From Bacteroidota bacterium (GTDB lineage Bacteria; Bacteroidota; Bacteroidia; Bacteroidales; Lentimicrobiaceae): 64,000 bases of DNA. This document shows, in pieces, positions 26,101 through 34,001 of the stretch. How positions within the stretch are numbered: the stretch's first letter is position 1; every line of letters starts with the position of its first letter. A program made the translations under genes and the position numbers. The stretch spans positions 1 through 64,000 of the forward strand of contig JAEYSM010000051.1 of the NCBI GenBank assembly GCA_023434665.1. Direction: 5' to 3'. The notes under the pieces were generated by a model that worked only from the letters and a program-made list of their open reading frames with translations, made no database searches and was not told where the DNA came from.

Positions 26101-27649
26101 CATTCAGGTAGTCATACAGTTTCTGTTTGACTTCAATTCTGTCGTTATTTATATAATAACTTATAAAACCACCATTCGAAAGATTGATTACCATTGCCTT
26201 TACTTGTTCGAAAGGCTTCTTCATAAACTCGACCAATTCAGGAAGTAGAAAATTCTCGCGTTTGTTCTTCTCTGTAAAATTGTAGATTACATTTATCGGA
26301 TTTATTTCATCGATACCCTGCAATTTGCTGAATCTTTCCTCACTATAAAAATTGTGTGACTCAAACACGGCTATTTCCTTCCTGTTCAGTCCACGTATCA
26401 TTTCAAAAGTGAATTTATCATCATCCAAAAGATAATACATTCCCTGAAAATACATGTCAATCTTATGGAAGGAACTATAGAAGGGACTTCCGGAGGCTCC
26501 ATCTCCGTTACGCATAAGAACCAGCTCCTTATTTTCATCCTGATATCTAACGTTCAGACCGGGATGATAAATTGAATCATTTTCATGATAAACAGTAGCT
26601 GCTGCTCTTTGTGATACGAGACGATCAGGTCGTATAACGAAGGTTTTGGATGTAAGTCTGACCAACATATCATTATTTCGCTTGACTGAAACAATGGCAT
26701 CAGTGAACTCATTGCCTGTACCCAGAATTCTGGAACCTTCTATACCAAAACCTCCGTAGTAGTCAATATTCCTGAAAAGATTAGAAATGCCGATGTCCTG
26801 ATTATAAGATACAAATTTTGGGAAAGTTGATTTATCCAATGGGACACCTGTCAGAACTTTATCTTCAATAGAGCCAACCAAGGGTTCGCTGAAAAAATCT
26901 TTATGATAGAAATTTACAGTATCGGCTTTCCAGCTGTTTTGGCGAAGATTTATTGTATAGTTGTCGATAAGGGCATAGACTGTATTGGGTGAATAGCCAA
27001 ATTTCTCCCAGTTAACACGCCCTCCTTTTCCAATAAATCTTTCACTTAAAGGATAATAATTTCCCGAAGTTCTCATGATTGAAATACTGTCCCGTCCAGA
27101 CCAGCATACGAGATTAACATCCTTTATTTCAACTCTGAGCGTAGTGTCGTAGAAGTAATTGAAGCCATTCCCTTCAAATAGCCATGTATTGGTATTTAAT
27201 TTGAACAAGACCTGGTTGAGGTTAAAACGGACTGTCCCTTCAAGGAATGCTTTTAATTGTCTTTGCAGTTTTGTGTCGATAAAGGGTATTAATGCTTTAT
27301 GCCATGCCAGAATACTTTGATTCCCGGTGGTCTCTGTAAAGGAACTTAATGACAAAAGGTAGTCAGTATATCCCATATGGGGTCGGATACCTGCCTTCCG
27401 GAATAAATTGGAAATTACAATTATATCCTTCCTCACCTCATTTGTAAACTTGCCTTCTTCCCAGTCATTTATAAAATCTTCGAGCGTTATCAAGACCTCT
27501 TTATTACGCTGGTTTTCATAATAGGCTGTTAATTCAGATGGAAAGGACAACAGATCTTCTGAAAACACATCACTTCCCTGCTGACCCATTGCAACTATGG
27601 AGTTTATCAGCAAAAAGAATATGAATGCCAAAAGCCTGATGTTTTGCAT
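23165..27649 (-). CDS. Very large exported protein of unknown function, coupled to plsY
   Basis: A 1494-residue protein with a signal peptide (LLAFIFFLLINSIVAMGQQ). I do not recognise a named domain. After a helical N-terminal part (about 35-160), the rest is almost wholly beta-strand-like with no membrane helices, Cys-poor and not repeat-free: an element with GLxGxGxxxxxx followed by a PDS or YPD turn recurs at about residues 765 and 857. The last 100 residues contain a hydrophobic stretch (LELNPLVWYFFTYGNGIMQAI) and a polar tail. No T9SS sorting domain or lipobox is seen, so it is periplasmic or outer-membrane associated. It sits in tpiA-prmA-this-plsY. A long beta-rich periplasmic bridge (AsmA/OstA style) would fit, but that is inference. 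Confidence 0.75.
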   Translation of the reverse strand: MQNIRLLAFIFFLLINSIVAMGQQGSDVFSEDLLSFPSELTAYYENQRNKEVLITLEDFINDWEEGKFTNEVRKDIIVISNLFRKAGIRPHMGYTDYLLSLSSFTETTGNQSILAWHKALIPFIDTKLQRQLKAFLEGTVRFNLNQVLFKLNTNTWLFEGNGFNYFYDTTLRVEIKDVNLVCWSGRDSISIMRTSGNYYPLSERFIGKGGRVNWEKFGYSPNTVYALIDNYTINLRQNSWKADTVNFYHKDFFSEPLVGSIEDKVLTGVPLDKSTFPKFVSYNQDIGISNLFRNIDYYGGFGIEGSRILGTGNEFTDAIVSVKRNNDMLVRLTSKTFVIRPDRLVSQRAAATVYHENDSIYHPGLNVRYQDENKELVLMRNGDGASGSPFYSSFHKIDMYFQGMYYLLDDDKFTFEMIRGLNRKEIAVFESHNFYSEERFSKLQGIDEINPINVIYNFTEKNKRENFLLPELVEFMKKPFEQVKAMVINLSNGGFISYYINNDRIEVKQKLYDYLNAKSKKADYDVIQIKSNVAEGPNATLDLKSFNITVRGVDSVSLSDIKAVQILPRNKEIIIGANRDFVFTGLVKAGYFTFYSNKSSFEYETFKLNMPTIDSMSFEVDTLNRRTQNVDRIPVRNVIANLSGELLIDDPANKSGIKNLQVYPLFNSQNDSYVYYDHIKQGIYDKEHFYYTVYPFTIDSLNSYTTQGLKFDGSLFSDDILPVIEEPLIVMDDYSLGFRRTLNENGLPAYDGMATYYSELTLDNNGLHGDGRLEFMTSISESDNFMFYPDSLIANLSRFDMKEKQGDPSFPSVNAEGVHQHWNPSLDSMSLKTLPGKEFEMYGARSFHSGELALTSEGLFGKGKSRVDNADIISNGFSFKNQSFNTDTTNFRLYYPDRPTLSLATTMNSGSVDFLNRNGVFGIPGESQRIELPHSKYVCYMDQIEWSMEESELFLTNSLVEMAELSDTIDLKQLVDYDFTGSEFVSTDPKRDSLKFFAMEATYSMKENIINAREVKIIRVADVAIFPGDGKVTILSDGDMQALTGANIIADRKSKYHRIYDADVKVNSRQHYKASGYLDYIDDKGNVTQLWLDPLTVDSANSTYGRATVNASRPLPLSDYFSFIGDIRLKASSPNHYYNGVFQLNNECQAEERPWVQFSAELDSKEISIPVTFTAHDSINDPILFGVIFSDFFSGIYPSIFEKPRAYGDTLLIGTEGYIKYDNVQNKYVAAPRERLDNKSLAGNIITLDTDRCILEANGKLNIGASLGSVGLKTFGDVTQFTLADSTRFRMSMAFDFFFSPQAIARLQEDVQVTELGSLDANSESFKLFLINLIGETQANSFLEELNLTGQVRKMPEALNSPLIFNDVGMVWDKKLKSYVSDGKIGIATIGGNIVNRTIGGYIEIGKRRTGDIVNIYLELNPLVWYFFTYGNGIMQAISSNNEFNTIISSINEKKRTLPTKSGEPGYQFIISTPDARIAFMRKMQQRQYIPQEP

Positions 27650-27679
27650 AATTCACTTTAAAGGATCAACTGATTCCTG

Positions 27680-28519
27680 TTATTGCACCGTTTTATTGAT
27701 GTAACAAGCTGCGGTCCAATTATTCTTAACCTTATGAGATTGGTATGTTAATCCATAAGAATTGCAACAGTTTGTTATTGCATCCAAATCGGTTTCATAA
27801 AAACCACTTAATAACAATATTCCCTGATTTTTGAGACATTTAACGTAATCAGGAATATCATTCAAAAGAATATTCCGATTGATATTGGCAATGATTACAT
27901 CAAATTTCTGATTTTTCAATAAGGATGCATCACCATGATAAACGTTAATATTGGGTGTATTATTACGTTGTATATTTTTAATTGAATTCTGATATGCCCA
28001 TTCATCATTGTCGATTGCAGTTACATCACTGCTCCCTTTCAGCGCACTGAGTATTGCGAGGACCCCGGTACCACAACCCATATCTAAAACTGATAAGTGC
28101 TGCATATCTATATCCAACAGATACTGAATCATAAGGGACGTTGTTTCATGATGTGCAGTCCCGAATGACATTTTAGGTTCAATTAATAATTCGAACTCAA
28201 CATTGGGATTTGCAGGATGAAAAGGGGCACGGATATAACATCGGTTATCAATAGTTACAGGTTGGAAATTGCTTTCCCAAACAGCATTCCAGTTTTGGTC
28301 GGCAATTACCTTCCAAGCATAGCTTTTGACCGGATGAATTAATTTAAGCTCCTGCTTGAGGTTTTCTTCATTAAAATTACTGGCTGGAATATAGGCAAGA
28401 ACATACCCGTCTTCTTCTACAAAACTTTCAAAACCATGCTCACCAAGAATGGCGATTATCTGTTCCGATATTTCAATATCCTCTTTGCTGAATTCACATT
28501 TAAGTTCAATATATTCCAT
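27680..28519 (-). CDS. prmA: Ribosomal protein L11 methyltransferase
   Basis: A 279-residue SAM-dependent enzyme that trimethylates residues of ribosomal protein L11. The SAM-binding core is at about residues 145-200 (SVLDMGCGTGVLAILSALKG, then VTAIDNDEWAYQNSIKN), followed by the family motif DVIIANINRNILLNDIP. The N-terminal L11-recognition region includes the family's WKVIADQNWNAVWESNFQP. Two bases separate it from tpiA, so they are one operon; the next gene begins 30 bases on. Confidence 0.94.
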   Translation of the reverse strand: MEYIELKCEFSKEDIEISEQIIAILGEHGFESFVEEDGYVLAYIPASNFNEENLKQELKLIHPVKSYAWKVIADQNWNAVWESNFQPVTIDNRCYIRAPFHPANPNVEFELLIEPKMSFGTAHHETTSLMIQYLLDIDMQHLSVLDMGCGTGVLAILSALKGSSDVTAIDNDEWAYQNSIKNIQRNNTPNINVYHGDASLLKNQKFDVIIANINRNILLNDIPDYVKCLKNQGILLLSGFYETDLDAITNCCNSYGLTYQSHKVKNNWTAACYINKTVQ

Positions 28520-28521
28520 TC

Positions 28522-29286
28522 TTACTTTTTAAAGCTATGCACAATTTTATTAAACTCATCAGCCTTTAAGGAAGCTCCACCAATAAGCCCTCCATCAACA
28601 TCGGGTTGTGCAAAAAGCTCAGCGGCATTGCCTGCATTACAACTACCTCCATAAAGAATAGAAATTTCAGATGCTGTTTCAGCTCCGTATTTACTCTTAA
28701 TAAGGTTTCTGATAAACGAGTGCATTTCCTGAGCCTGTAAAGGAGTAGCGGTTTTGCCTGTTCCAATAGCCCATACCGGTTCATATGCGATTACAACTTT
28801 TCTGATTTCTTCGTCCGGAAGATGGCATATAGCGGTTGTAATCTGTTCTGAAACTATATCGAAATACCGGTTTTCTTCTCTTTCCTGAAGTACCTCACCA
28901 CAGCAATAAATTGGGATCAGGTCGTGCGCTAAAGCTTTCTTTACTTTGAGTGCAATAATATTATCCATTTCTCCAAAGTAGGAACGACGTTCAGAATGGC
29001 CTAATATGACATATTTGACACCGGCCGACTTGATCATTTCAGCGGAGACTTCACCTGTATATGCACCTGAATCAAACTGGCTCATATTCTGGGCACCGCT
29101 ATGAAAATCATTCTGGAGAGCAATATCAGAAGCCAATTCAAGATATAAGGTTGGAGGGCATACTACAACTTCTACATCCGAGGGTTTTGATTCATTTAAT
29201 AAGTCTGCTATGTCAAATAACAGTGTTTCAGCCTCTGCAAAGGTTTTATTCATTTTCCAGTTTCCGGCAACAATTCTCTTTCTCAT
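28522..29286 (-). CDS. tpiA: Triosephosphate isomerase
   Basis: Interconverts dihydroxyacetone phosphate and glyceraldehyde 3-phosphate in glycolysis. The 254-residue barrel has every catalytic residue visible: Asn9 and Lys11 (GNWKMN), His97 (ILGHSERR) and Glu169 (AYEPVWAIGTGK), and the phosphate-binding loop YGGSCNAGN near the C terminus. First gene of the leftward tpiA-prmA-giant-plsY unit; plsY uses glycerol 3-phosphate, which derives from the same triose pool. Confidence 0.97.
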   Translation of the reverse strand: MRKRIVAGNWKMNKTFAEAETLLFDIADLLNESKPSDVEVVVCPPTLYLELASDIALQNDFHSGAQNMSQFDSGAYTGEVSAEMIKSAGVKYVILGHSERRSYFGEMDNIIALKVKKALAHDLIPIYCCGEVLQEREENRYFDIVSEQITTAICHLPDEEIRKVVIAYEPVWAIGTGKTATPLQAQEMHSFIRNLIKSKYGAETASEISILYGGSCNAGNAAELFAQPDVDGGLIGGASLKADEFNKIVHSFKK

Positions 29287-29369
29287 TTTGGTATCACTTA
29301 ATTATCTATAACATTAACAAGTATTTGATGTATATAGGACTAGATTAGTAAAATATTTTTTACAAAGCC

Positions 29370-30464
29370 TTAGTGCCTTTTCAGATCAGCTAGTTTTACC
29401 CGTGGGTCCAATAAGGCATAAACAATATCAACAAAGATATTAATTATAACAAGCAGGATTGCGATAAAAAGCACGGATCCCATGATTACCGGGAAGTCAT
29501 ACTTCTCCAATGCATCAACAATCACCACACCTATTCCTTTCCAGTCAAAAATATATTCAACAAAAACAGCACCGGCCATTAATGAAGCAAACCAACCTGA
29601 CACAGTTGTAACAATTGGATTCAGAGCATTCCTGAGAGCATGCCTCCATATGACTCTTCTTTCTGAAAGCCCTTTAGATCTTGCTGTTCTAATATAATCC
29701 TGTGACAATACATCGAGCACTGAGCTTCGTGTTAATTCAATAATAACACCCAGTGGCCTTATACCCAGCGTAATAGCAGGAAGAATCATGTTTTTCAGAT
29801 CAAGATACTCTCCCCTTCCAAAGTCATCAACCGAATACAGAGAACCAAACATACTCAAGCCGGTAAAGTCTGACCATACATATGCAAACAACCATGCAAT
29901 CAAAATAGCTGCAAAAAAAGACGGAAGGGACATACCCAAAACAGAAACAAGTAAGGCTGCCCTGTCGAAAAAACTATCTTTTTTTATTGCTGATGCTACA
30001 CCAACTATTAAACTTATGATTACGGCAATAACCATTGATACCGTTGCCAAAAGCATCGTGTTTGGAAAGGCCTGCCCTAATATCTCAGAGACTTTTCGTT
30101 TACTTTGATAGGACCTTCCCAAATATGGCTTCTTTAATAGAACAACTGTTTCACCTGAACTTAGGATTGTATTAAAGGGGTAATATTTTGTGCTATCAGC
30201 ATACCAATAGCTATTGTCCGGATTATTGCTATGGAAAGAAATTGGTGAAAGATCATTTACAAAATGCAACAATTGCAGGTGTTTCGGCTTATCTAGCCCT
30301 AATTCCTTGTTAATGGCCTGAACAGAGGATATATCGGCTCTCTGCCCCAGCATCATTCTGGCAGGATCACCAGGAAGTATATTGAAAAGAAAAAATACCA
30401 GGGCTATTACTCCCAACAGGACAAAAAATCCATAATATAGTCTCCTGATGATGAATTTGATCAT
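29370..30464 (-). CDS. OppB/DppB-type ABC transporter permease without cognate partners nearby
   Basis: A 364-residue inner-membrane permease of the dipeptide/oligopeptide importer family. The N-terminal helix IKFIIRRLYYGFFVLLGVIALVFFLF and the motif LPGDPARMMLGQRAD are typical of OppB/DppB. The cytoplasmic EAA loop is at about residues 265-285 (DYIRTARSKGLSERRVIWRH, followed by ALRNALNPIV). About 110 extra residues sit between the first and second helices compared with a minimal OppB. No OppC, OppA or ATPase gene is adjacent; the next gene is tpiA. Its start is one base from the stop of the DoxX/MauE gene, so it is in an operon with it. Confidence 0.85.
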   Translation of the reverse strand: MIKFIIRRLYYGFFVLLGVIALVFFLFNILPGDPARMMLGQRADISSVQAINKELGLDKPKHLQLLHFVNDLSPISFHSNNPDNSYWYADSTKYYPFNTILSSGETVVLLKKPYLGRSYQSKRKVSEILGQAFPNTMLLATVSMVIAVIISLIVGVASAIKKDSFFDRAALLVSVLGMSLPSFFAAILIAWLFAYVWSDFTGLSMFGSLYSVDDFGRGEYLDLKNMILPAITLGIRPLGVIIELTRSSVLDVLSQDYIRTARSKGLSERRVIWRHALRNALNPIVTTVSGWFASLMAGAVFVEYIFDWKGIGVVIVDALEKYDFPVIMGSVLFIAILLVIINIFVDIVYALLDPRVKLADLKRH

Positions 30465-30465
30465 C

Positions 30466-31581
30466 CTACCTTGAAATCAGTATATATTTTTCTTTAACCT
30501 TCTCATAATCTCCAACATCCCTAAACCCCCATTTCTTAATTACAATTCCATCTTTCATTAAGATCAATCCAGGGTTTGACCTGACCATTGTTTTTAAAGC
30601 GATGTCATCTGCAAAATAAAAAGAGTAATTAAGATCCATGTCACGGCTCAGGCTATCGACTTCATGATCCAATGAACTTGTGAGGACATTGAAATCGACA
30701 TTGTCGGCTTGTGCTTCAAGAGCAAACTGGTTTATTCTTTCGAGGGCATCTTTATCTGACTTTTGAACATCCCAGGAAACAAGAATAAAGTGATATTCAG
30801 GGTTTCGGATTATGATATCAGTTACATCGGTACCTTCTTCATCAACAATCTGCAAATCTGCCCCAAGGTATTGATTAGGATCAACCACCCTTTGGTCAAC
30901 AAACTCCCATTCTTTTACCCAGAGAGTGTCATCATATGGCAAATCAGGAAGTAAAAATTCCTGCATTTCACCCGAGTTCTTATTCTTGTATGTGACATAA
31001 TACTCTACAGGCATCGTACTTTCAGTGTACATTTTATTGCCGACCTTCCAATCCATAAAGTCAATTATTGGTAAATGACGGTAACAGTATGTCGAGAACA
31101 CCACAAACAGCAATGTAACCAATGCTGCTGCACCGTATGCTTGTATATTTGTATAATTATCCCTCACTTTTTTTCTGTACACAAAAAGAATTATGGTAGG
31201 GATCATCAGGAAAACATTTTTTAAGAATGTCTGCACATTTGTTAATTTGATTGCATCACCGAAACAACCACAATCAGGGACAGGATTCTCAATAGCATCA
31301 TATAATGTCAGCCCGGTGAAAAATGTCATAACTCCAAGCAAAAGCCACGCGTTTACCTTTGGTTTGAGGTTAACCAGAACCACAAATCCCAAAACAAACT
31401 CAAGTGTGGATGCCAGAATTGACAAAGAAACAGCATAAGGTATCATTCCGTATGCATTCCATACCATGAAATAATCTTCAAGTCTATAAGCAAATCCTAG
31501 TGGATCAACACCTTTGACGAAGCCGGAAAACATAAATACAACTCCGACAATTATCCTTGAAATTAAGTGAACTGTTTTCAT
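30466..31581 (-). CDS. DoxX/MauE-type membrane protein with a C-terminal thioredoxin-like domain
   Basis: A 371-residue protein. About residues 1-140 form a four-helix MauE/DoxX domain, opening with RIIVGVVFMFSGFVKGVDPLG and carrying a CGC motif in PDCGCFGDAIKLT. One more helix (YGAAALVTLLFVVFSTYCY) leads to a C-terminal region (about 180-371) resembling a redoxin/TlpA domain (YHFILVSWDVQ, LMKDGIVIKKWGF), but without a CxxC in the expected place. The fusion suggests membrane redox or disulfide chemistry coupled to quinones; the missing CxxC argues against a simple thioredoxin. Forms an operon with the permease downstream and DUF1599 upstream. Confidence 0.8.
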   Translation of the reverse strand: MKTVHLISRIIVGVVFMFSGFVKGVDPLGFAYRLEDYFMVWNAYGMIPYAVSLSILASTLEFVLGFVVLVNLKPKVNAWLLLGVMTFFTGLTLYDAIENPVPDCGCFGDAIKLTNVQTFLKNVFLMIPTIILFVYRKKVRDNYTNIQAYGAAALVTLLFVVFSTYCYRHLPIIDFMDWKVGNKMYTESTMPVEYYVTYKNKNSGEMQEFLLPDLPYDDTLWVKEWEFVDQRVVDPNQYLGADLQIVDEEGTDVTDIIIRNPEYHFILVSWDVQKSDKDALERINQFALEAQADNVDFNVLTSSLDHEVDSLSRDMDLNYSFYFADDIALKTMVRSNPGLILMKDGIVIKKWGFRDVGDYEKVKEKYILISR

Positions 31582-31651
31582 AAACTCTGTAATATTTTAA
31601 GACACTCGCATAAAACATGGAGGTTAACAATAATTCACTATTCTGACTATA

Positions 31652-32218
31652 TTACTGTGTTTCGTTATTATCTGTTGATTGCTCACTTATCTTAATCAGA
31701 GCAAAAACAGCGTAATTAATAATATCCAAATAATTAGCATCAACGCCTTCAGAAATGAAGGTTTTCCCCCTGTTATCCTCTATTTGTTTAACTCTGAGCA
31801 ACTTCATCAGGATAATGTCAGTTAAAGAATTGATCCTCATATTTCGCCATGCTTCATCATAGTCATGGTTTTTGTTGAACATCAGATCTCTGGCAGTCAA
31901 AATATACTTGTCGTATAATTCTTCAGCCTGCGTTTTATCCATATTCAATTCTTCGCTGTGGCCTAATTTAAGCTGAATCAGTGCCATAACAGCATAATTG
32001 ATGATTCCAATAAATTCTGATCTTTCACCTTCAGAAACCTTATGTACGCCTTTTGTTTGTATACTTCTGATACGGTTTGCTTTGATATATATCTGGTCAG
32101 TTAGCGATTCAACCCGCAAAATTCTCCAGGCTGTTCCATAATCATTCATTTTAGCTAAAAATATATCTTTGCATTCACGGACAATTGTATCAAATTGAAC
32201 GGCAGTATCAAATATCAT
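31652..32218 (-). CDS. DUF1599 family protein, internally duplicated
   Basis: A 188-residue cytoplasmic protein built of two copies of one helical unit: CKDIFLAKMNDYGTAWRILR...SLTDQIYIKANRI...NYAVMALIQL (about 15-85) and ARDLMFNKNHDYDEAWRNMR...SLTDIILMKLLRV...NYAVFALIKI (about 110-180). The D-Y-x-x-A-W and NYA(V)xALI motifs are shared by both. Pfam names the domain 'nucleotide modification associated domain 1', a prediction only; the function is not established. It is divergent from folP with 33 bases between starts, and 70 bases upstream of the DoxX/MauE gene on the same strand. Confidence 0.82.
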   Translation of the reverse strand: MIFDTAVQFDTIVRECKDIFLAKMNDYGTAWRILRVESLTDQIYIKANRIRSIQTKGVHKVSEGERSEFIGIINYAVMALIQLKLGHSEELNMDKTQAEELYDKYILTARDLMFNKNHDYDEAWRNMRINSLTDIILMKLLRVKQIEDNRGKTFISEGVDANYLDIINYAVFALIKISEQSTDNNETQ

Positions 32219-32251
32219 AAACTTTGTATCTGAGGTATAACAATATTACAT

Positions 32252-33133
32252 ATGGACGAAACCCGGCATAAAGGTATAAATTTTTTAAGAAAGCAGTCAA
32301 TCCATTGTGGATCATTGGAACTAAGCTTGCAAAAGCCTGTTGTGATGGGTATTATTAATCTTACTCCTGATTCATTTTTCGACGGGGGAAGTTATTCTTC
32401 GGTGTCTGAGATTTTAGGGAAAGCAGACAGGATACTGAAAGAGGAAGGACAAATAATTGATATTGGGGCAATAAGCACACGACCGGGGGCATTGATTCTA
32501 TCAGAAACTGAAGAGATTGACAGGCTTCTTGGACCACTTAAAGCAATAAGGAAAGCTTTTCCTGATACCATCATTTCAGTAGATACCTTCAGAAAAGAGG
32601 TTGCCTCAATGGCAATTGCAGAAGGCACTAATATCATCAACGACATCTCAGGAGGAAATCTTGATGATGAAATGATTCCTTTTATGTACACGCAGAGGGC
32701 AGCCTATGTTCTGATGCATATGCAAGGCACTCCCGAAAATATGCAGGATAATCCGAAATATGATAATGTGGTTGAGGAAGTGGATCAGTTTTTTATCCAT
32801 CATATTGAGAAATTTAAACAGGTGGGAAAAGAGAACATAATTCTTGATCCGGGATTTGGATTTGGAAAGAATTTAGATCATAATTTTCAGTTACTACAGG
32901 GTCTTAGCCAATTTTCAAGCCATCAATACCCATTACTGGTTGGTGTATCAAGAAAGTCGATGATTAATAAAGTTTTAAAAACTTCTCCAGCTACTGCACT
33001 TAATGGTACAACGGTCATAAATACCATAGCTCTTTTGAACGGAGCAAATATTTTACGGGTTCATGATGTGAGACCGGCAGTTGAAGCGGTTAAACTAGTC
33101 AACCAGTTTATTGAATCAAATCCAAACGAATAG
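32252..33133 (+). CDS. folP: Dihydropteroate synthase
   Basis: Condenses p-aminobenzoate with the pterin pyrophosphate in folate synthesis; sulfonamides target it. The 293-residue barrel has the two family signatures VVMGIINLTPDSFFDGG and IIDIGAISTRPGA, then NIINDISGG, VLMHMQGTP, and ILDPGFGFGKN. The C-terminal GVSRKSMI and RVHDV strands complete the barrel. Its end overlaps the promoter region of cdaA. Confidence 0.95.
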   Translation: MDETRHKGINFLRKQSIHCGSLELSLQKPVVMGIINLTPDSFFDGGSYSSVSEILGKADRILKEEGQIIDIGAISTRPGALILSETEEIDRLLGPLKAIRKAFPDTIISVDTFRKEVASMAIAEGTNIINDISGGNLDDEMIPFMYTQRAAYVLMHMQGTPENMQDNPKYDNVVEEVDQFFIHHIEKFKQVGKENIILDPGFGFGKNLDHNFQLLQGLSQFSSHQYPLLVGVSRKSMINKVLKTSPATALNGTTVINTIALLNGANILRVHDVRPAVEAVKLVNQFIESNPNE

Positions 33134-33136
33134 AAG

Positions 33137-33144
33137 TATATTTG
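33137..33144 (+). promoter_or_regulatory. -7 box for cdaA just after folP
   Basis: TATATTTGCA lies 14 bases before ATG 33159, inside the gap after the folP stop, so cdaA can be transcribed apart from folP. Confidence 0.5.
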
Positions 33145-33158
33145 CAAAAAGACATGAA

Positions 33159-33971
33159 ATGTTAGAATTAGCAATTCCATTTTTTATTGGACTGAGACTT
33201 CTCGATATAATCGACATAATACTTGTTGCCTTGTTGCTCTATGAGCTCTATAACCTTGTTAAAGGGACGGCCGCAATAAATATTCTATTGGGTATAATTG
33301 CAATTTTCCTTGTTTGGAGACTGGTAAGTATCCTTGAAATGGAGCTGCTTTCGCAGATACTCGGAGCTTTTATAAGTGTTGGATTTATTGCTCTGATTGT
33401 GGTGTTTCAGCCTGAAATAAGAAAGTTCCTTTTGCTTCTTGGGACTCCTAGTTTTATCAGGAAAAAGAATAACAGATTCCTTTTCTGGAAAATCAAATAC
33501 GATAGTCAGGATACGCTTAATATAGATCCCATCATTCAGGCTTGCCATAAAATGGCCAATTCAAAAACCGGAGCACTTATTGTTATTGGTAAAATAAATG
33601 AACTAAATGATATTGCCGAAACCGGTGAAATTTTAGAAGCAAGGATTTCGGAACAATTACTTGAAAACATTTTTTACAAAAATTCACCTCTTCATGATGG
33701 AGCGGTTCTTATTAAGGACAATAAAATAAGAGCTGCAAGTTGCATTTTACCTGTATCAAAAAATGATACATTACCTGCCCAGGTTGGTTTGAGACATCGT
33801 GCCGCTGTTGGTATTAGTGAAAAATCTGATGCTATTGCTCTGGTTGTTTCAGAGCAAACCGGTTCTATTTCCTGGTGCAAAGGTGGTGAGCTGAATATAG
33901 ATATTCAACCCGCAAGATTGAAAACTTTGCTCGAGGAAGAATTTAACCTTCCATCAAATAGTAAGGACTAG
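33159..33971 (+). CDS. cdaA: Membrane diadenylate cyclase (c-di-AMP synthase, CdaA type)
   Basis: Makes cyclic di-AMP from two ATP, a signal for potassium, osmotic and wall homeostasis. Counted from ATG 33159 the protein has 270 residues: three N-terminal membrane helices (about 15-85), then the DAC domain from about 95 with both catalytic motifs intact, DGA at 180-182 (in LHDGAV) and RHR at 212-214 (in GLRHRAAVG). An in-frame TTG upstream (33111) would extend into folP and over the promoter box, so I reject it. No CdaR or GlmM gene is beside it, unlike in Firmicutes; the folP-cdaA order is a common Bacteroidota one. Confidence 0.93.
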   Translation: MLELAIPFFIGLRLLDIIDIILVALLLYELYNLVKGTAAINILLGIIAIFLVWRLVSILEMELLSQILGAFISVGFIALIVVFQPEIRKFLLLLGTPSFIRKKNNRFLFWKIKYDSQDTLNIDPIIQACHKMANSKTGALIVIGKINELNDIAETGEILEARISEQLLENIFYKNSPLHDGAVLIKDNKIRAASCILPVSKNDTLPAQVGLRHRAAVGISEKSDAIALVVSEQTGSISWCKGGELNIDIQPARLKTLLEEEFNLPSNSKD

Positions 33972-34001
33972 ATGAAAAGTTGTACCTGAGAATTCTGGTA
34001 A

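Noticed and set aside
33111..33158. Upstream in-frame TTG start for cdaA.
   Set aside because: It lies within folP and across the cdaA promoter box; the family opening fits ATG 33159.
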